NCBI RefSeq assembly: GCF_013141915.1 | Contig: NZ_SROX01000008.1 | Coordinates: 1-64,000, forward strand | Origin: Cupriavidus necator | Lineage (GTDB): Bacteria; Pseudomonadota; Gammaproteobacteria; Burkholderiales; Burkholderiaceae | DNA: 64,000 nt | Reading direction: 5' to 3' | Part shown: one piece after another, positions 55,028-62,334 of the stretch | Layout of the letters: every line of letters starts with the position of its first letter | Numbering within the stretch: the first letter of the stretch is position 1 | Program-made: the position numbers and the translations under genes | The notes under the pieces: generated by a model | Database searches by the model: none | What the model was told of the DNA's origin: nothing | Seen by the model: only the letters and a program-made list of their open reading frames with translations

Positions 55028-55046
55028 ATGATAACAATGCTATCAT
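55028..55046. promoter_or_regulatory. Putative operator of the FitAB-type locus
   Basis: Inverted repeat ATGATA-N7-TATCAT, 28 bp upstream of the antitoxin start and the only AT-rich patch in the area. FitA/VapB-type antitoxins with a ribbon-helix-helix domain bind such repeats to repress their own operon. Confidence 0.6.
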
Positions 55047-55074
55047 GACTCCATCCAACAGAGAGGAGCTCAAG

Positions 55075-55311
55075 ATGGCAACCCTACTGGTTCGTGGCAT
55101 CGATGAAGCGCTGGTCCAGCGCCTGCGCGAGCAGGCCGTCGCCAACGGCCGCAGCGCCGAGGCCGAGCACCGTGCCATCCTGGCGCAGGCGCTGGGCGGC
55201 ACGGCCCGGCGCAGCTTTGCCGAAGTGCTCTCCACCATGCCGGACGTCGGCCAGGACGCCGACTTCGAGCGCATCCAGGATACGGGCGAGGCGCCGCGTG
55301 TATTTGATTGA
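55075..55311 (+). CDS. FitA-like ribbon-helix-helix antitoxin
   Basis: 78 aa. The N-terminal 45 residues (TLLVRGIDEALVQRLREQA, NGRSAEAEHRAILAQAL) match the FitA-type Arc/MetJ fold used for DNA binding and dimerisation. The C-terminal tail, with MPDVGQDADFERI, would wrap and block the toxin. The ATG at 55075 has GAGGAG about 8 nt upstream. The same frame is open back to an ATG at 54952 that also has a strong ribosome binding site. It overlaps the toxin gene by 14 bp. Confidence 0.9.
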   Translation: MATLLVRGIDEALVQRLREQAVANGRSAEAEHRAILAQALGGTARRSFAEVLSTMPDVGQDADFERIQDTGEAPRVFD

Positions 55312-55714
55312 TACCAACGTCGTCAGCGAGACGCGCAAGCGGGAGCGCGCCAACCCTGGCGTGCGTGCATTCTTTCGGCAGGCGGCGCGCGAAGGCGCTG
55401 CGCTCTACCTCTCGGCGCTGACCGTGGGCGAACTCCAGCGCGGCGTGGCACTGATCCGCCATCGCGGCGACGCGGTGCAGGCGACGCTGCTGGAGCGTTG
55501 GCTGGCCAATGTGCTGGCGGACTTCGGCCGGCAAGTGTTGCCGGTCGATGCAGACGTCGCTCAGGTCTGGGGCCAGTTGCGGGCGGCCCGGCCGGAGCAC
55601 GCGCTGGACCAGCTCATCGCCGCCACCGCGCTGATCCACAACCTCACCGTTGTCACGCGCAATGTCGCCGACTTCCGCGGCACGGGGGCGATGGTGATCA
55701 ATCCGTTCAGCTAA
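55298..55714 (+). CDS. FitB/VapC-like PIN-domain toxin
   Basis: 138-aa PIN-domain ribonuclease. Acidic active-site residues are in YLIDTNVVSE (start), TVGELQRGVAL, HALDQLIAATAL and TRNVADFRGTG, so the catalytic set appears intact. VapC-type toxins cut tRNA or rRNA; the exact target cannot be told. Start is a GTG at 55298, overlapping the antitoxin gene by 14 bp, which makes translation of toxin depend on antitoxin. Confidence 0.92.
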   Translation: MYLIDTNVVSETRKRERANPGVRAFFRQAAREGAALYLSALTVGELQRGVALIRHRGDAVQATLLERWLANVLADFGRQVLPVDADVAQVWGQLRAARPEHALDQLIAATALIHNLTVVTRNVADFRGTGAMVINPFS

Positions 55715-55717
55715 GGC

Positions 55718-55748
55718 AAAAACGAAAGAGCCCCGCCTTGGCGGGGCC
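55718..55748 (-). terminator. Intrinsic terminator of the decarboxylase gene
   Basis: On the minus strand a GC-rich 8-bp stem (GCCCCGCC/GGCGGGGC) is followed by TCTTTCGTTTTT. It lies between the convergent toxin and decarboxylase genes and may slow transcription from both sides. Confidence 0.75.
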
Positions 55749-55778
55749 CTGCTGGCGCGGCGCGATGCCGGCTGGCGC

Positions 55779-58049
55779 TCAGGCGCCCTGCTTCACGCAG
55801 TCCACGAAGTACGCCTTCTTGCCGTCGACCTCGTCCTCGACCAGGCCGTGGATGTCGGTCTCGAAGCCGGGGAACAGCTTGTTGAACTCGCGCGCAAACT
55901 TCAGGTATTGCACGATGGTGCGGTTGAAGCGCTCGCCCGGGATCAGCAGCGGGATGCCCGGCGGGTACGGCGTCAGCAGGATGGCGGTGACGCGGCCTTC
56001 CAGGTCGTCGACCGGCACGCGCTCGATCTCGCGGTGGGCCATCATGGCCCACGCGTCCGACGGCTTCATCGCCGGCTCCATGTCCGACAGGTACATCTCC
56101 GTGGTCACGCGCGCCACATCGTTGGCCTTGTACACGCTGTGGATCGCATCGCACAGGTCACGCAGGCCCATGCGCTCGTACTGCGGATACTTGCCGACGA
56201 ATTCCGGCAGCACGCGCCACAGCGGCTGGTTCTGGTCGTAGTCATCCTTGAACTGCTGCAGCTCGGTCACCAGCGAGTTCCAGCGGCCCTTGGTGATGCC
56301 GATGGTGAACATGATGAAGAACGAGTACAGCCCGGTCTTCTCGATGATGATGCCGTGCTCGGCCAGGTACTTGGTGACGATGGCCGCCGGGATGCCGCGC
56401 TCGCTGAACTCGCCGTCGACATCCAGCCCCGGGGTGATGAGGGTGGCCTTGATCGGGTCGAGCAGATTGAAGCCGTCGGCCAGGTCGCCGAAGCCGTGCC
56501 AGCGCTCGTTGGCCTTCAGCATCCACGCTTCGCGGTCGCCGATGCCGTCTTCGATCAGCGCGTCCGGGCCCCACACCTTGAACCACCAGTCGCCGTTGTT
56601 GCCGGCATCGTAGTCGCCCTCGACCTTGCGCATGGCGCGGCGGAAGTCCATCGCTTCCTGGATGCTCTCTTCCACCAGCGCGGTGCCGCCCGGCGCTTCC
56701 ATCATTGCCGCGGCGACGTCGCACGAGGCAATGATCGAGTACTGCGGGCTGGTCGAGGTATGCATCAGGTACGCTTCATTGAAGCGGTAGCGGTCCAGCT
56801 TGCGCGTCTCGGAATCCTGCACGAGGATCTGCGAGGCCTGCGACAGCCCGGCCAGCAGCTTGTGCGTGGACTGCGTGGCGAACACCAGCGCGTCCTTGCT
56901 GCGCGGGCGGTCCTTGCCGATCGCGTGCATGTTGCGATAGAACTCGTGGAACGCCGCGTGCGGCAGCCAGGCTTCGTCGAAGTGCAGCGTGTCGATCTCG
57001 GCCGCCAGCATTTCCTTGATCTGCTCGGCGTTGTACAGCACGCCGTCGTAGGTGCCCTGGGTGATGGTCAGGATGCGCGGCTTCTGGTTCTTGGCCTTGC
57101 TGGCGAACGGGTGGTTGGCGATCTTTTTCCTGATCGTCTGCGGATCGAACTCGCTCTTCGGAATCGGGCCGATGATGCCGTAGTGATTGCGCGTCGGCAT
57201 CAGGAACACCGGGATCGCGCCGGTCATCATGATCGCGTGCAGGATCGACTTGTGGCAGTTGCGGTCCACCACCACGATGTCGCCCGGCGCCACGTTGGCA
57301 TGCCACACCATCTTGTTCGAGGTGGAGGTGCCGTTGGTGACGAAATACATGTGGTCGGAGTTGAAGATGCGCGCGGCATTGCGCTCCGACGCGGCCACCG
57401 GGCCGGTGTGGTCCAGCAGCTGGCCCAGTTCATCAACGGCGTTGCAGACGTCGGCGCGCAGCATGTTCTCGCCGAAGAACTGGTGGAACACCTGCCCGAC
57501 CGGGCTCTTCAGGAACGCCACGCCGCCCGAGTGTCCCGGGCAGTGCCAGGAATACGAGCTGTCCTGCGCGTAGTCGATCAGCGCCTTGAAGAACGGCGGC
57601 GCCAGCGTGTCCAGGTAGACCTTGGCTTCGCGGATGATGTGGCGCGCCACGAACTCGGGGGTGTCCTCGAACATGTGGATGAAGCCGTGCAGTTCGCGCA
57701 GGATATCGTTCGGGATATGGCGCGAGGTGCGGGTCTCGCCGTACAGGAAGATCGGCAGGTCGGAGTTGCGGCGGCGCACTTCGGCGACGAAGGCGCGTAG
57801 TTTTTCGATCGCGGCGGCCTCGAGCTCCTCGCTGTCGCTGGCGAACTCGTCGTCGTCGATCGACACGATAAAGGTCGATGCCCGGCTGGACTGCTGGGCG
57901 AACGAGGTCAGGTCACCGTAGCTGGTCAGCCCCATGACTTCCATGCCCTCTTTCTCGATCGCCTCGGCCAGCGCGCGGATGCCCGAGCCGGAGATGTTCT
58001 CGGAGCGGAAGTCTTCGTCAATGATGATGACGGGGAAGCGGAATTTCAT
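55779..58049 (-). CDS. Orn/Lys/Arg decarboxylase, fold type I (AdiA/LdcA group)
   Basis: 756-aa PLP enzyme. The N-terminal wing domain, similar to a response-regulator receiver, begins FPVIIIDEDFRSENISGSG. The PLP domain has SWHCPGHSGG, the HFDEAWLPHAAFH strand and the Schiff-base Lys in TQSTHKLLAGLSQ. TPYPPGIPLLIPGERF marks the C-terminal domain. Which of arginine, lysine or ornithine is used cannot be settled by eye; the inducible enzymes of this group consume protons in acid resistance. ATG 58049 has AAGGA 7 nt upstream. A very long stem-loop lies 38-85 nt before the start. No matching antiporter gene is adjacent. Confidence 0.92.
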   Translation of the reverse strand: MKFRFPVIIIDEDFRSENISGSGIRALAEAIEKEGMEVMGLTSYGDLTSFAQQSSRASTFIVSIDDDEFASDSEELEAAAIEKLRAFVAEVRRRNSDLPIFLYGETRTSRHIPNDILRELHGFIHMFEDTPEFVARHIIREAKVYLDTLAPPFFKALIDYAQDSSYSWHCPGHSGGVAFLKSPVGQVFHQFFGENMLRADVCNAVDELGQLLDHTGPVAASERNAARIFNSDHMYFVTNGTSTSNKMVWHANVAPGDIVVVDRNCHKSILHAIMMTGAIPVFLMPTRNHYGIIGPIPKSEFDPQTIRKKIANHPFASKAKNQKPRILTITQGTYDGVLYNAEQIKEMLAAEIDTLHFDEAWLPHAAFHEFYRNMHAIGKDRPRSKDALVFATQSTHKLLAGLSQASQILVQDSETRKLDRYRFNEAYLMHTSTSPQYSIIASCDVAAAMMEAPGGTALVEESIQEAMDFRRAMRKVEGDYDAGNNGDWWFKVWGPDALIEDGIGDREAWMLKANERWHGFGDLADGFNLLDPIKATLITPGLDVDGEFSERGIPAAIVTKYLAEHGIIIEKTGLYSFFIMFTIGITKGRWNSLVTELQQFKDDYDQNQPLWRVLPEFVGKYPQYERMGLRDLCDAIHSVYKANDVARVTTEMYLSDMEPAMKPSDAWAMMAHREIERVPVDDLEGRVTAILLTPYPPGIPLLIPGERFNRTIVQYLKFAREFNKLFPGFETDIHGLVEDEVDGKKAYFVDCVKQGA

Positions 58050-58086
58050 CGGGCATCCTTGATGGAAAGCAGGACATAAAGGACTT

Positions 58087-58134
58087 GAGCCACATGGCCG
58101 GCAGGGGTTCCCCTGCGACGGCGACATGTGGCTC
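58087..58134 (-). ncRNA. Long stem-loop in the dcd–decarboxylase spacer (possible regulatory leader)
   Basis: Three stacked perfect arms: GAGCCACATG (58087-58096) with CATGTGGCTC (58125-58134), GCCG (58097-58100) with CGGC (58119-58122), and GCAGGGG (58101-58107) with CCCCTGC (58110-58116). Together 21 bp with only two 2-nt bulges on one side and a 2-nt tip. No T-run follows on the minus strand, so it is not a standard terminator. It could be a processing, stability or translational control element of the decarboxylase mRNA. Confidence 0.6.
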
Positions 58135-58197
58135 TCACGTCAGGTTTGGCGGCCCTGGCAGGCTCGCCGTGCCGGCAAACGCCGGATTGTAATGCGC

Positions 58198-58764
58198 TCA
58201 GGTCTTCGGCAGTGTGACACCGTGCTGGCCCTGGTACTTGCCGCCCCGGTCGGCGTACGAGGTCTCGCAGATCTCGTCGCTCTCGAAGAACAATACCTGC
58301 GCGCAACCCTCGCCGGCGTAGATCTTGGCCGGCAGCGGCGTGGTATTGGAGAACTCCAGCGTCACATAGCCTTCCCATTCCGGCTCGAACGGCGTCACGT
58401 TGACGATGATGCCGCAGCGGGCGTAGGTGCTCTTGCCCAGGCAGATGGTCAGCACGCTGCGCGGGATGCGGAAGTATTCCATCGTGCGCGCCAGCGCGAA
58501 CGAATTGGGCGGGATGATGCAGACCTCGCCCTTGAAGTCGACGAACGACTTCTCGTCGAAGTTCTTCGGGTCGACGATGGTGCTGTTGATATTGGTGAAG
58601 ATCTTGAATTCGTCGGCGCAGCGGATGTCGTAGCCGTAGCTCGAGGTGCCGTACGACACGATCTTGCGGCCGTCGGCCTCCCGGACCTGGCCTGGCTCGA
58701 ACGGCTCGATCATGCCGTGCTGCTCCGCCATGCGGCGGATCCATTTGTCAGATTTGATGCTCAT
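58198..58764 (-). CDS. dcd: dCTP deaminase
   Basis: 188-aa trimeric enzyme turning dCTP into d[23 protein letters not shown] starts it; [30 protein letters not shown] with the conserved Ser/Arg, and ITFD-like [18 protein letters not shown] with the catalytic Glu are present. QVLFFESDE and [12 protein letters not shown] complete the match. ATG 58764 by homology; no good ribosome binding site. Single gene or first gene of a dcd–decarboxylase transcript. Confidence 0.96.
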   Translation of the reverse strand: MSIKSDKWIRRMAEQHGMIEPFEPGQVREADGRKIVSYGTSSYGYDIRCADEFKIFTNINSTIVDPKNFDEKSFVDFKGEVCIIPPNSFALARTMEYFRIPRSVLTICLGKSTYARCGIIVNVTPFEPEWEGYVTLEFSNTTPLPAKIYAGEGCAQVLFFESDEICETSYADRGGKYQGQHGVTLPKT

Positions 58765-58857
58765 AAGGTTGGGAGGATAGACGGCTCGGAGTGCGCCGCA
58801 TTGTACAACCATTCGGCGCGCGTCCCTTCAAGCCGGCAGCGGCCCGGCAAGTGGCGG

Positions 58858-59688
58858 CTACACCACTACATCTTCGGGTAGACGATGACGGAAGCGCTCG
58901 CGCCCGGTGTAGAGCAGGAAGTGCTTGCCGGTGCAACGCGCGAACAGCGTCAGGTTGACGCGCCGGGCCATCTGGTAGCCCATCTGGGTCACGCCGGAGC
59001 GCGACAGCAGGAACGGAATGCCCATCTGCGCGCCCTTGATCACCATTTCGGAAGTGAGGCGCCCGGTGGTGTAGAAAATCTTGTCGCCGCCGCTCATGCC
59101 TTCCAGCCACATGCGCCCGGCAATGGCGTCGACGGCATTGTGGCGGCCGACGTCCTCGACGAACATCAGCAGTTCGGTGCCCTGGAACAGCGCGCAGCCA
59201 TGCACCGAGCCGGCCTGCTTGTACACCGACTGCTGCAGCCGGATGGTGTCGATGATGCCGTACAGGGTGTCCTGGTCCAGCGTAGCGCCAACCGGCAGCC
59301 GGATGCTGTCGACCTCATCCAGCAGCGAGCCGAACACGGTGCCCTGGCCGCAACCCGTGGTCACCACGCGGCGCGCGGTGCGCTCTTCAATGCGGTCCAC
59401 GCCGTTGCGCGTGGTCACAGCCGCCGATTCGGTTTCCCAGTCGACCTGCACCGCGGCAATGTCCTCGATCGATTCCACCAGGCGCTGGTTGCGCAGGTAG
59501 CCCAGCACCAGGTGCTCGGGCGCGCCGCCCAGCGTCATCAGCGTGACCAGCTCGCGCTTGTCGAGATAGACCGTCAGCGGACGCTCGCCCGGCAGGTAGG
59601 CCGCGCGCACGCGCCCTTGCTCGTCGACGACTTCAACCTCTTCGATCAGGGGAACGGCTGCCTGGGTAAGCTCGGGACGCAAGGTCAT
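58858..59688 (-). CDS. fdhD: FdhD, sulfurtransferase for formate dehydrogenase
   Basis: 276 aa. FdhD passes sulfur from the cysteine desulfurase IscS to the molybdenum cofactor of formate dehydrogenase. ERPLTVYLDKRELVTLMTLG, EDVGRHNAVDAIAGRM, FYTTGRLTSEMVIKGAQMG and LLSRSGVTQMG are conserved. The E. coli motif with two essential Cys (CxxC) reads TGCGQGTVFG here, so only the first Cys remains. Last gene of the formate dehydrogenase operon, after a 55-bp spacer. Confidence 0.94.
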   Translation of the reverse strand: MTLRPELTQAAVPLIEEVEVVDEQGRVRAAYLPGERPLTVYLDKRELVTLMTLGGAPEHLVLGYLRNQRLVESIEDIAAVQVDWETESAAVTTRNGVDRIEERTARRVVTTGCGQGTVFGSLLDEVDSIRLPVGATLDQDTLYGIIDTIRLQQSVYKQAGSVHGCALFQGTELLMFVEDVGRHNAVDAIAGRMWLEGMSGGDKIFYTTGRLTSEMVIKGAQMGIPFLLSRSGVTQMGYQMARRVNLTLFARCTGKHFLLYTGRERFRHRLPEDVVV

Positions 59689-59743
59689 GACGAGGGACTC
59701 GGGGCTGCGGGTGAGGCCCCGAGCGGCATGCAGGGGGCGGAAG

Positions 59744-60097
59744 TTACGGCGCCTTTGCCGGCGATTGTACCGCGCCTGCCGCGGGCGCACCGGCGGTGCT
59801 GGCAATGGCCGCGGCCGGGGTCACGAACGGCCCAGGATCGGCGCAGGCGGCCGTCTGCACCGGCTCGCGCGCTGGCTGCCCGTGCCCCTTGCGGTCGGCC
59901 AGGTAACGCCCGGCGATCTTGTCCTGGGTGCGGCACAACTGGTAGGCCGCAGCCTTGTCGGACCAGGCGGCGCGCGCCTTGGTCTCGGCGGCCTTGGCCT
60001 GCTGGGCTTCGGTTGGCGCGGGCAGCTTGGCCAGCGCGCCGGAGGCCGCGCAGGCGGCACCGGCGGCTACGGCGATCAGCGTCAGGATGCGTGTCAT
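59744..60097 (-). CDS. Small exported protein of the formate dehydrogenase operon, unknown function
   Basis: 117 aa. Signal peptide TRILTLIAVAAGAACAASGA with a likely AxA-type cleavage site, then a helical, charged mature part (EAQQAKAAETKARAAWSDKA) with two Cys, in QLCRTQDK and TAACADPG, which could form a disulfide in the periplasm. The C-terminal 25 residues are Ala/Pro-rich. AGGA upstream supports ATG 60097. It sits between the cytochrome b subunit and fdhD, so a role in assembly or in the periplasmic side of the complex is a guess from context only. I do not recognise the family. Confidence 0.75.
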   Translation of the reverse strand: MTRILTLIAVAAGAACAASGALAKLPAPTEAQQAKAAETKARAAWSDKAAAYQLCRTQDKIAGRYLADRKGHGQPAREPVQTAACADPGPFVTPAAAIASTAGAPAAGAVQSPAKAP

Positions 60098-60132
60098 CGT
60101 TGAGGATTCCTGCTGTGTCGTAGGCCCTTGCT

Positions 60133-61353
60133 TCAGGCTTCGCCGGGACTGTGCCGCGCCGGCCGGGCCGCGGCGGCATCGGGGCTGGCCGAACGCTGGG
60201 CCGGGATCTTGCCGGACTTGATGTCGTCGTACCAGAGCTCGTGATGCTCCTTGGCCCAGGCCTCGTCGACCCAGCCATCGCGCATGGCGCGGTACGCGCC
60301 TTCCATGCCGATGGTGCCCATGTAGATATGCCCGCACGCCATGGCGATCATCAGCACCGCCGCAATCGCGTGGATCACGTTGGCGATCTGCATGGTGGCG
60401 CGGTAGTAGTCCATGCCCGGCACGATCATGTCGAGCACCCAGCCCGATGCCGACAACACCAGCCCCGACACGAACACGCCAAACCAGAACCACATCTTCT
60501 CGCCCGCGTTGAAGCGGCCGCTCGGCACATGCCTGCCCGAGGCCAGCCCGCCGAGGCTGGTGACCCAGCGCACGTCGTCGCGGCTGGGCAGGTTGTCGCG
60601 CACGAACACCGCAAAGGCGACGATCACCGACAGCGTGAAGATCGGCCCCACCACGTTGTGCAGGTTCTTCAGGATATAGCTGAGCCAGCCGAACAGCATA
60701 TGCCCCATCAGCGGCAGCAGGAAATGCTTGCCCAGCAGCATCACGATGCCGGACAGCGCCAGCACCACGAACGAAATCGCCATGGTCCAGTGCACGATGC
60801 GCTCCAGCGGGGTAAAGCGCTCGATCAGGCGGCCGGTCCTGGGGGTGCGCAGCGGAATGGTGCCGCGCCACAGGAAGAAGCCCAGGATCGCCACCGGCAC
60901 GATCAGCAGCAGCCAGCCGCCCCAGACCGTGATGACGCCGTTGCGGAACAGCCGCCATGACTGGCCGGTGCGCTGGATCAACACCCCGGCTTCCTTGTCG
61001 GGCAGGCTGCTGTAGTGGCGCTGGTCGGAATTGACCTCGCGCCAGACCGGCGCATTGTTGCCGGGCTGGGTGATGGTGCGCTGCTGCTGCGAGCTGGCCT
61101 CGGCCGCGATATCGCGCCGCGGGATGTTGAAAATATTCTCGGAAGCCACGCCGGCCAGCGGCTGCGCCGGATGCGTGGCCGGGTTGTTGGCGTCGGCGCT
61201 GGCCGATGCGGTCGCCGGCCCCGTCGACGGGCCCGGCGCGGGTGCCGGGGCCTGGGCGGCGGCGTTGCCGGCTACGGCACCCAGCGCGAGCGCGCCGGCC
61301 GCCAGCCAGCTGCGCCACCCTCCGGTCCGGCATCGATTGTGCGACGGCGTCAT
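60133..61353 (-). CDS. Formate dehydrogenase cytochrome b (gamma) subunit
   Basis: 406-aa membrane subunit that passes electrons from the Fe-S subunit to quinone. It is about twice the length of E. coli FdoI because of an N-terminal extension: a signal peptide (SWLAAGALALGAVAGNAAAQA), a Pro/Ala-rich stretch and a soluble region to residue 135. The helices then follow: TM1 at about 139-162, ERIVHWTMAISFVVLALSG with a heme-ligand His, HMLFGWLSYILKNLHNVVG and VIHAIAAVLMIAMACGHIYM. The start has a very strong ribosome binding site (AAGGAGG). Probably binds two b-type hemes. Confidence 0.92.
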   Translation of the reverse strand: MTPSHNRCRTGGWRSWLAAGALALGAVAGNAAAQAPAPAPGPSTGPATASASADANNPATHPAQPLAGVASENIFNIPRRDIAAEASSQQQRTITQPGNNAPVWREVNSDQRHYSSLPDKEAGVLIQRTGQSWRLFRNGVITVWGGWLLLIVPVAILGFFLWRGTIPLRTPRTGRLIERFTPLERIVHWTMAISFVVLALSGIVMLLGKHFLLPLMGHMLFGWLSYILKNLHNVVGPIFTLSVIVAFAVFVRDNLPSRDDVRWVTSLGGLASGRHVPSGRFNAGEKMWFWFGVFVSGLVLSASGWVLDMIVPGMDYYRATMQIANVIHAIAAVLMIAMACGHIYMGTIGMEGAYRAMRDGWVDEAWAKEHHELWYDDIKSGKIPAQRSASPDAAAARPARHSPGEA

Positions 61354-61402
61354 AGCCCCTCCTTCAGCGCCCGGATAACGGGACGTCCCCACAGCGGCGC
61401 GG

Positions 61403-61639
61403 TCATTGCACCCGGTTGTACTCGTTCTGCAACTGGTTGCGCTGACGGATCTGGTTGTTCCAGCTGGTGCGGTCGCCGGCGGTCCAGCCCTTGGCCACGA
61501 ACGGATCGTCCGGCGCCCCCTGGAACGACTGCGCATCCACCTTGCGGTGCGACGGGCCGATGGTCTGCGGCTTCTCGCCGCACCCCGCCAGCAGCACGCC
61601 GCACAGCGACATCAGTGCAACCACGCGGATGCGATTCAT
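61403..61639 (-). CDS. Small lipoprotein of the formate dehydrogenase operon
   Basis: 78 aa. Signal VVALMSLCGVLLAGC with lipobox LAGC (Cys at residue 20). The mature 58 residues are polar, with NQIRQRNQLQNEYNRVQ at the C-terminus. The ATG overlaps the beta-subunit stop (ATGA), and GGGAGG lies upstream, so it belongs to the operon. I do not recognise a named family. It may anchor or assist the complex at the membrane surface; that is inference from context. Confidence 0.8.
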   Translation of the reverse strand: MNRIRVVALMSLCGVLLAGCGEKPQTIGPSHRKVDAQSFQGAPDDPFVAKGWTAGDRTSWNNQIRQRNQLQNEYNRVQ

Positions 61640-62319
61640 GACGTTTTCCCTCCCGCAGGTGCCGTGGCTGCCGGCGCGGCGGGAGCCCCCGACGCGGGCT
61701 GCGGCGGCGGTGCCGGCTGCGCGCCGGGCTTGGCGCCGCCATAGGCGGTGCCCCAGCCGAACACATCGCCGCCGGTGCCGCGCTTGATCACGCGGTTGCG
61801 CAGGATGTCGGCGATCACGTCGCCATCGCCGCCCAGCAGCGCCTTGGTCGAGCACATCTCGGCGCACAGCGGCAGCTTGCCTTCGGCCAGCCGGTTCCGG
61901 CCATACTTCTCGAACTCGGCTTCCGAACCGTTTTTCTCCGGGCCGCCCGCGCAGAAGGTGCACTTGTCCATCTTGCCGCGCACGCCGAAGGTGCCGGTCG
62001 ACGGAAACTGCGGCGCGCCGAACGGGCAGGCATAGGAGCAGTAGCCGCAGCCGATGCAGACGTCCTTGTCATGCAGCACCACGCCGTCCTCGGTGCGGTA
62101 GAAGCAATCGACCGGGCAGACCGCCATGCACGGCGCGTCCGAACAGTGCATGCAGGCCACCGAGATCGATTTCTCGGCGCCGACCATGCCGTCGTTGACC
62201 GTGACCACGCGACGCCGGTTCACCCCCCAGGGCACCTCGTGCTCATTCTTGCAGGCGGTGACGCAGCTGTTGCACTCGATGCAGCGCTCGGCGTCACAGA
62301 TAAATTTCATGCGTGCCAT
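61636..62319 (-). CDS. fdhB: Formate dehydrogenase iron-sulfur (beta) subunit
   Basis: 227-aa electron-transfer subunit with four [4Fe-4S] sites. Cys groups: CDAERCIECNSCVTAC at the N-terminus, CMHCSDAPCMAVCPVDC, CIGCGYCSYACPFGAP, and CTFCAGG with LCAEMC towards the C-terminus. The E. coli FdnH C-terminal membrane helix is absent; instead the last 35 residues are an Ala/Pro-rich tail. Contact with the membrane must be through the cytochrome subunit. Starts 15 bp after the alpha-subunit stop. Confidence 0.95.
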   Translation of the reverse strand: MARMKFICDAERCIECNSCVTACKNEHEVPWGVNRRRVVTVNDGMVGAEKSISVACMHCSDAPCMAVCPVDCFYRTEDGVVLHDKDVCIGCGYCSYACPFGAPQFPSTGTFGVRGKMDKCTFCAGGPEKNGSEAEFEKYGRNRLAEGKLPLCAEMCSTKALLGGDGDVIADILRNRVIKRGTGGDVFGWGTAYGGAKPGAQPAPPPQPASGAPAAPAATAPAGGKTS

Positions 62320-62334
62320 GATGTTCCTCTGCGC

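Noticed and set aside
55848..57800. 650-codon plus-strand frame opposite the decarboxylase
   Set aside because: Composition is Val/Arg/His/Ala-rich without motifs; antisense shadow of the conserved PLP enzyme.
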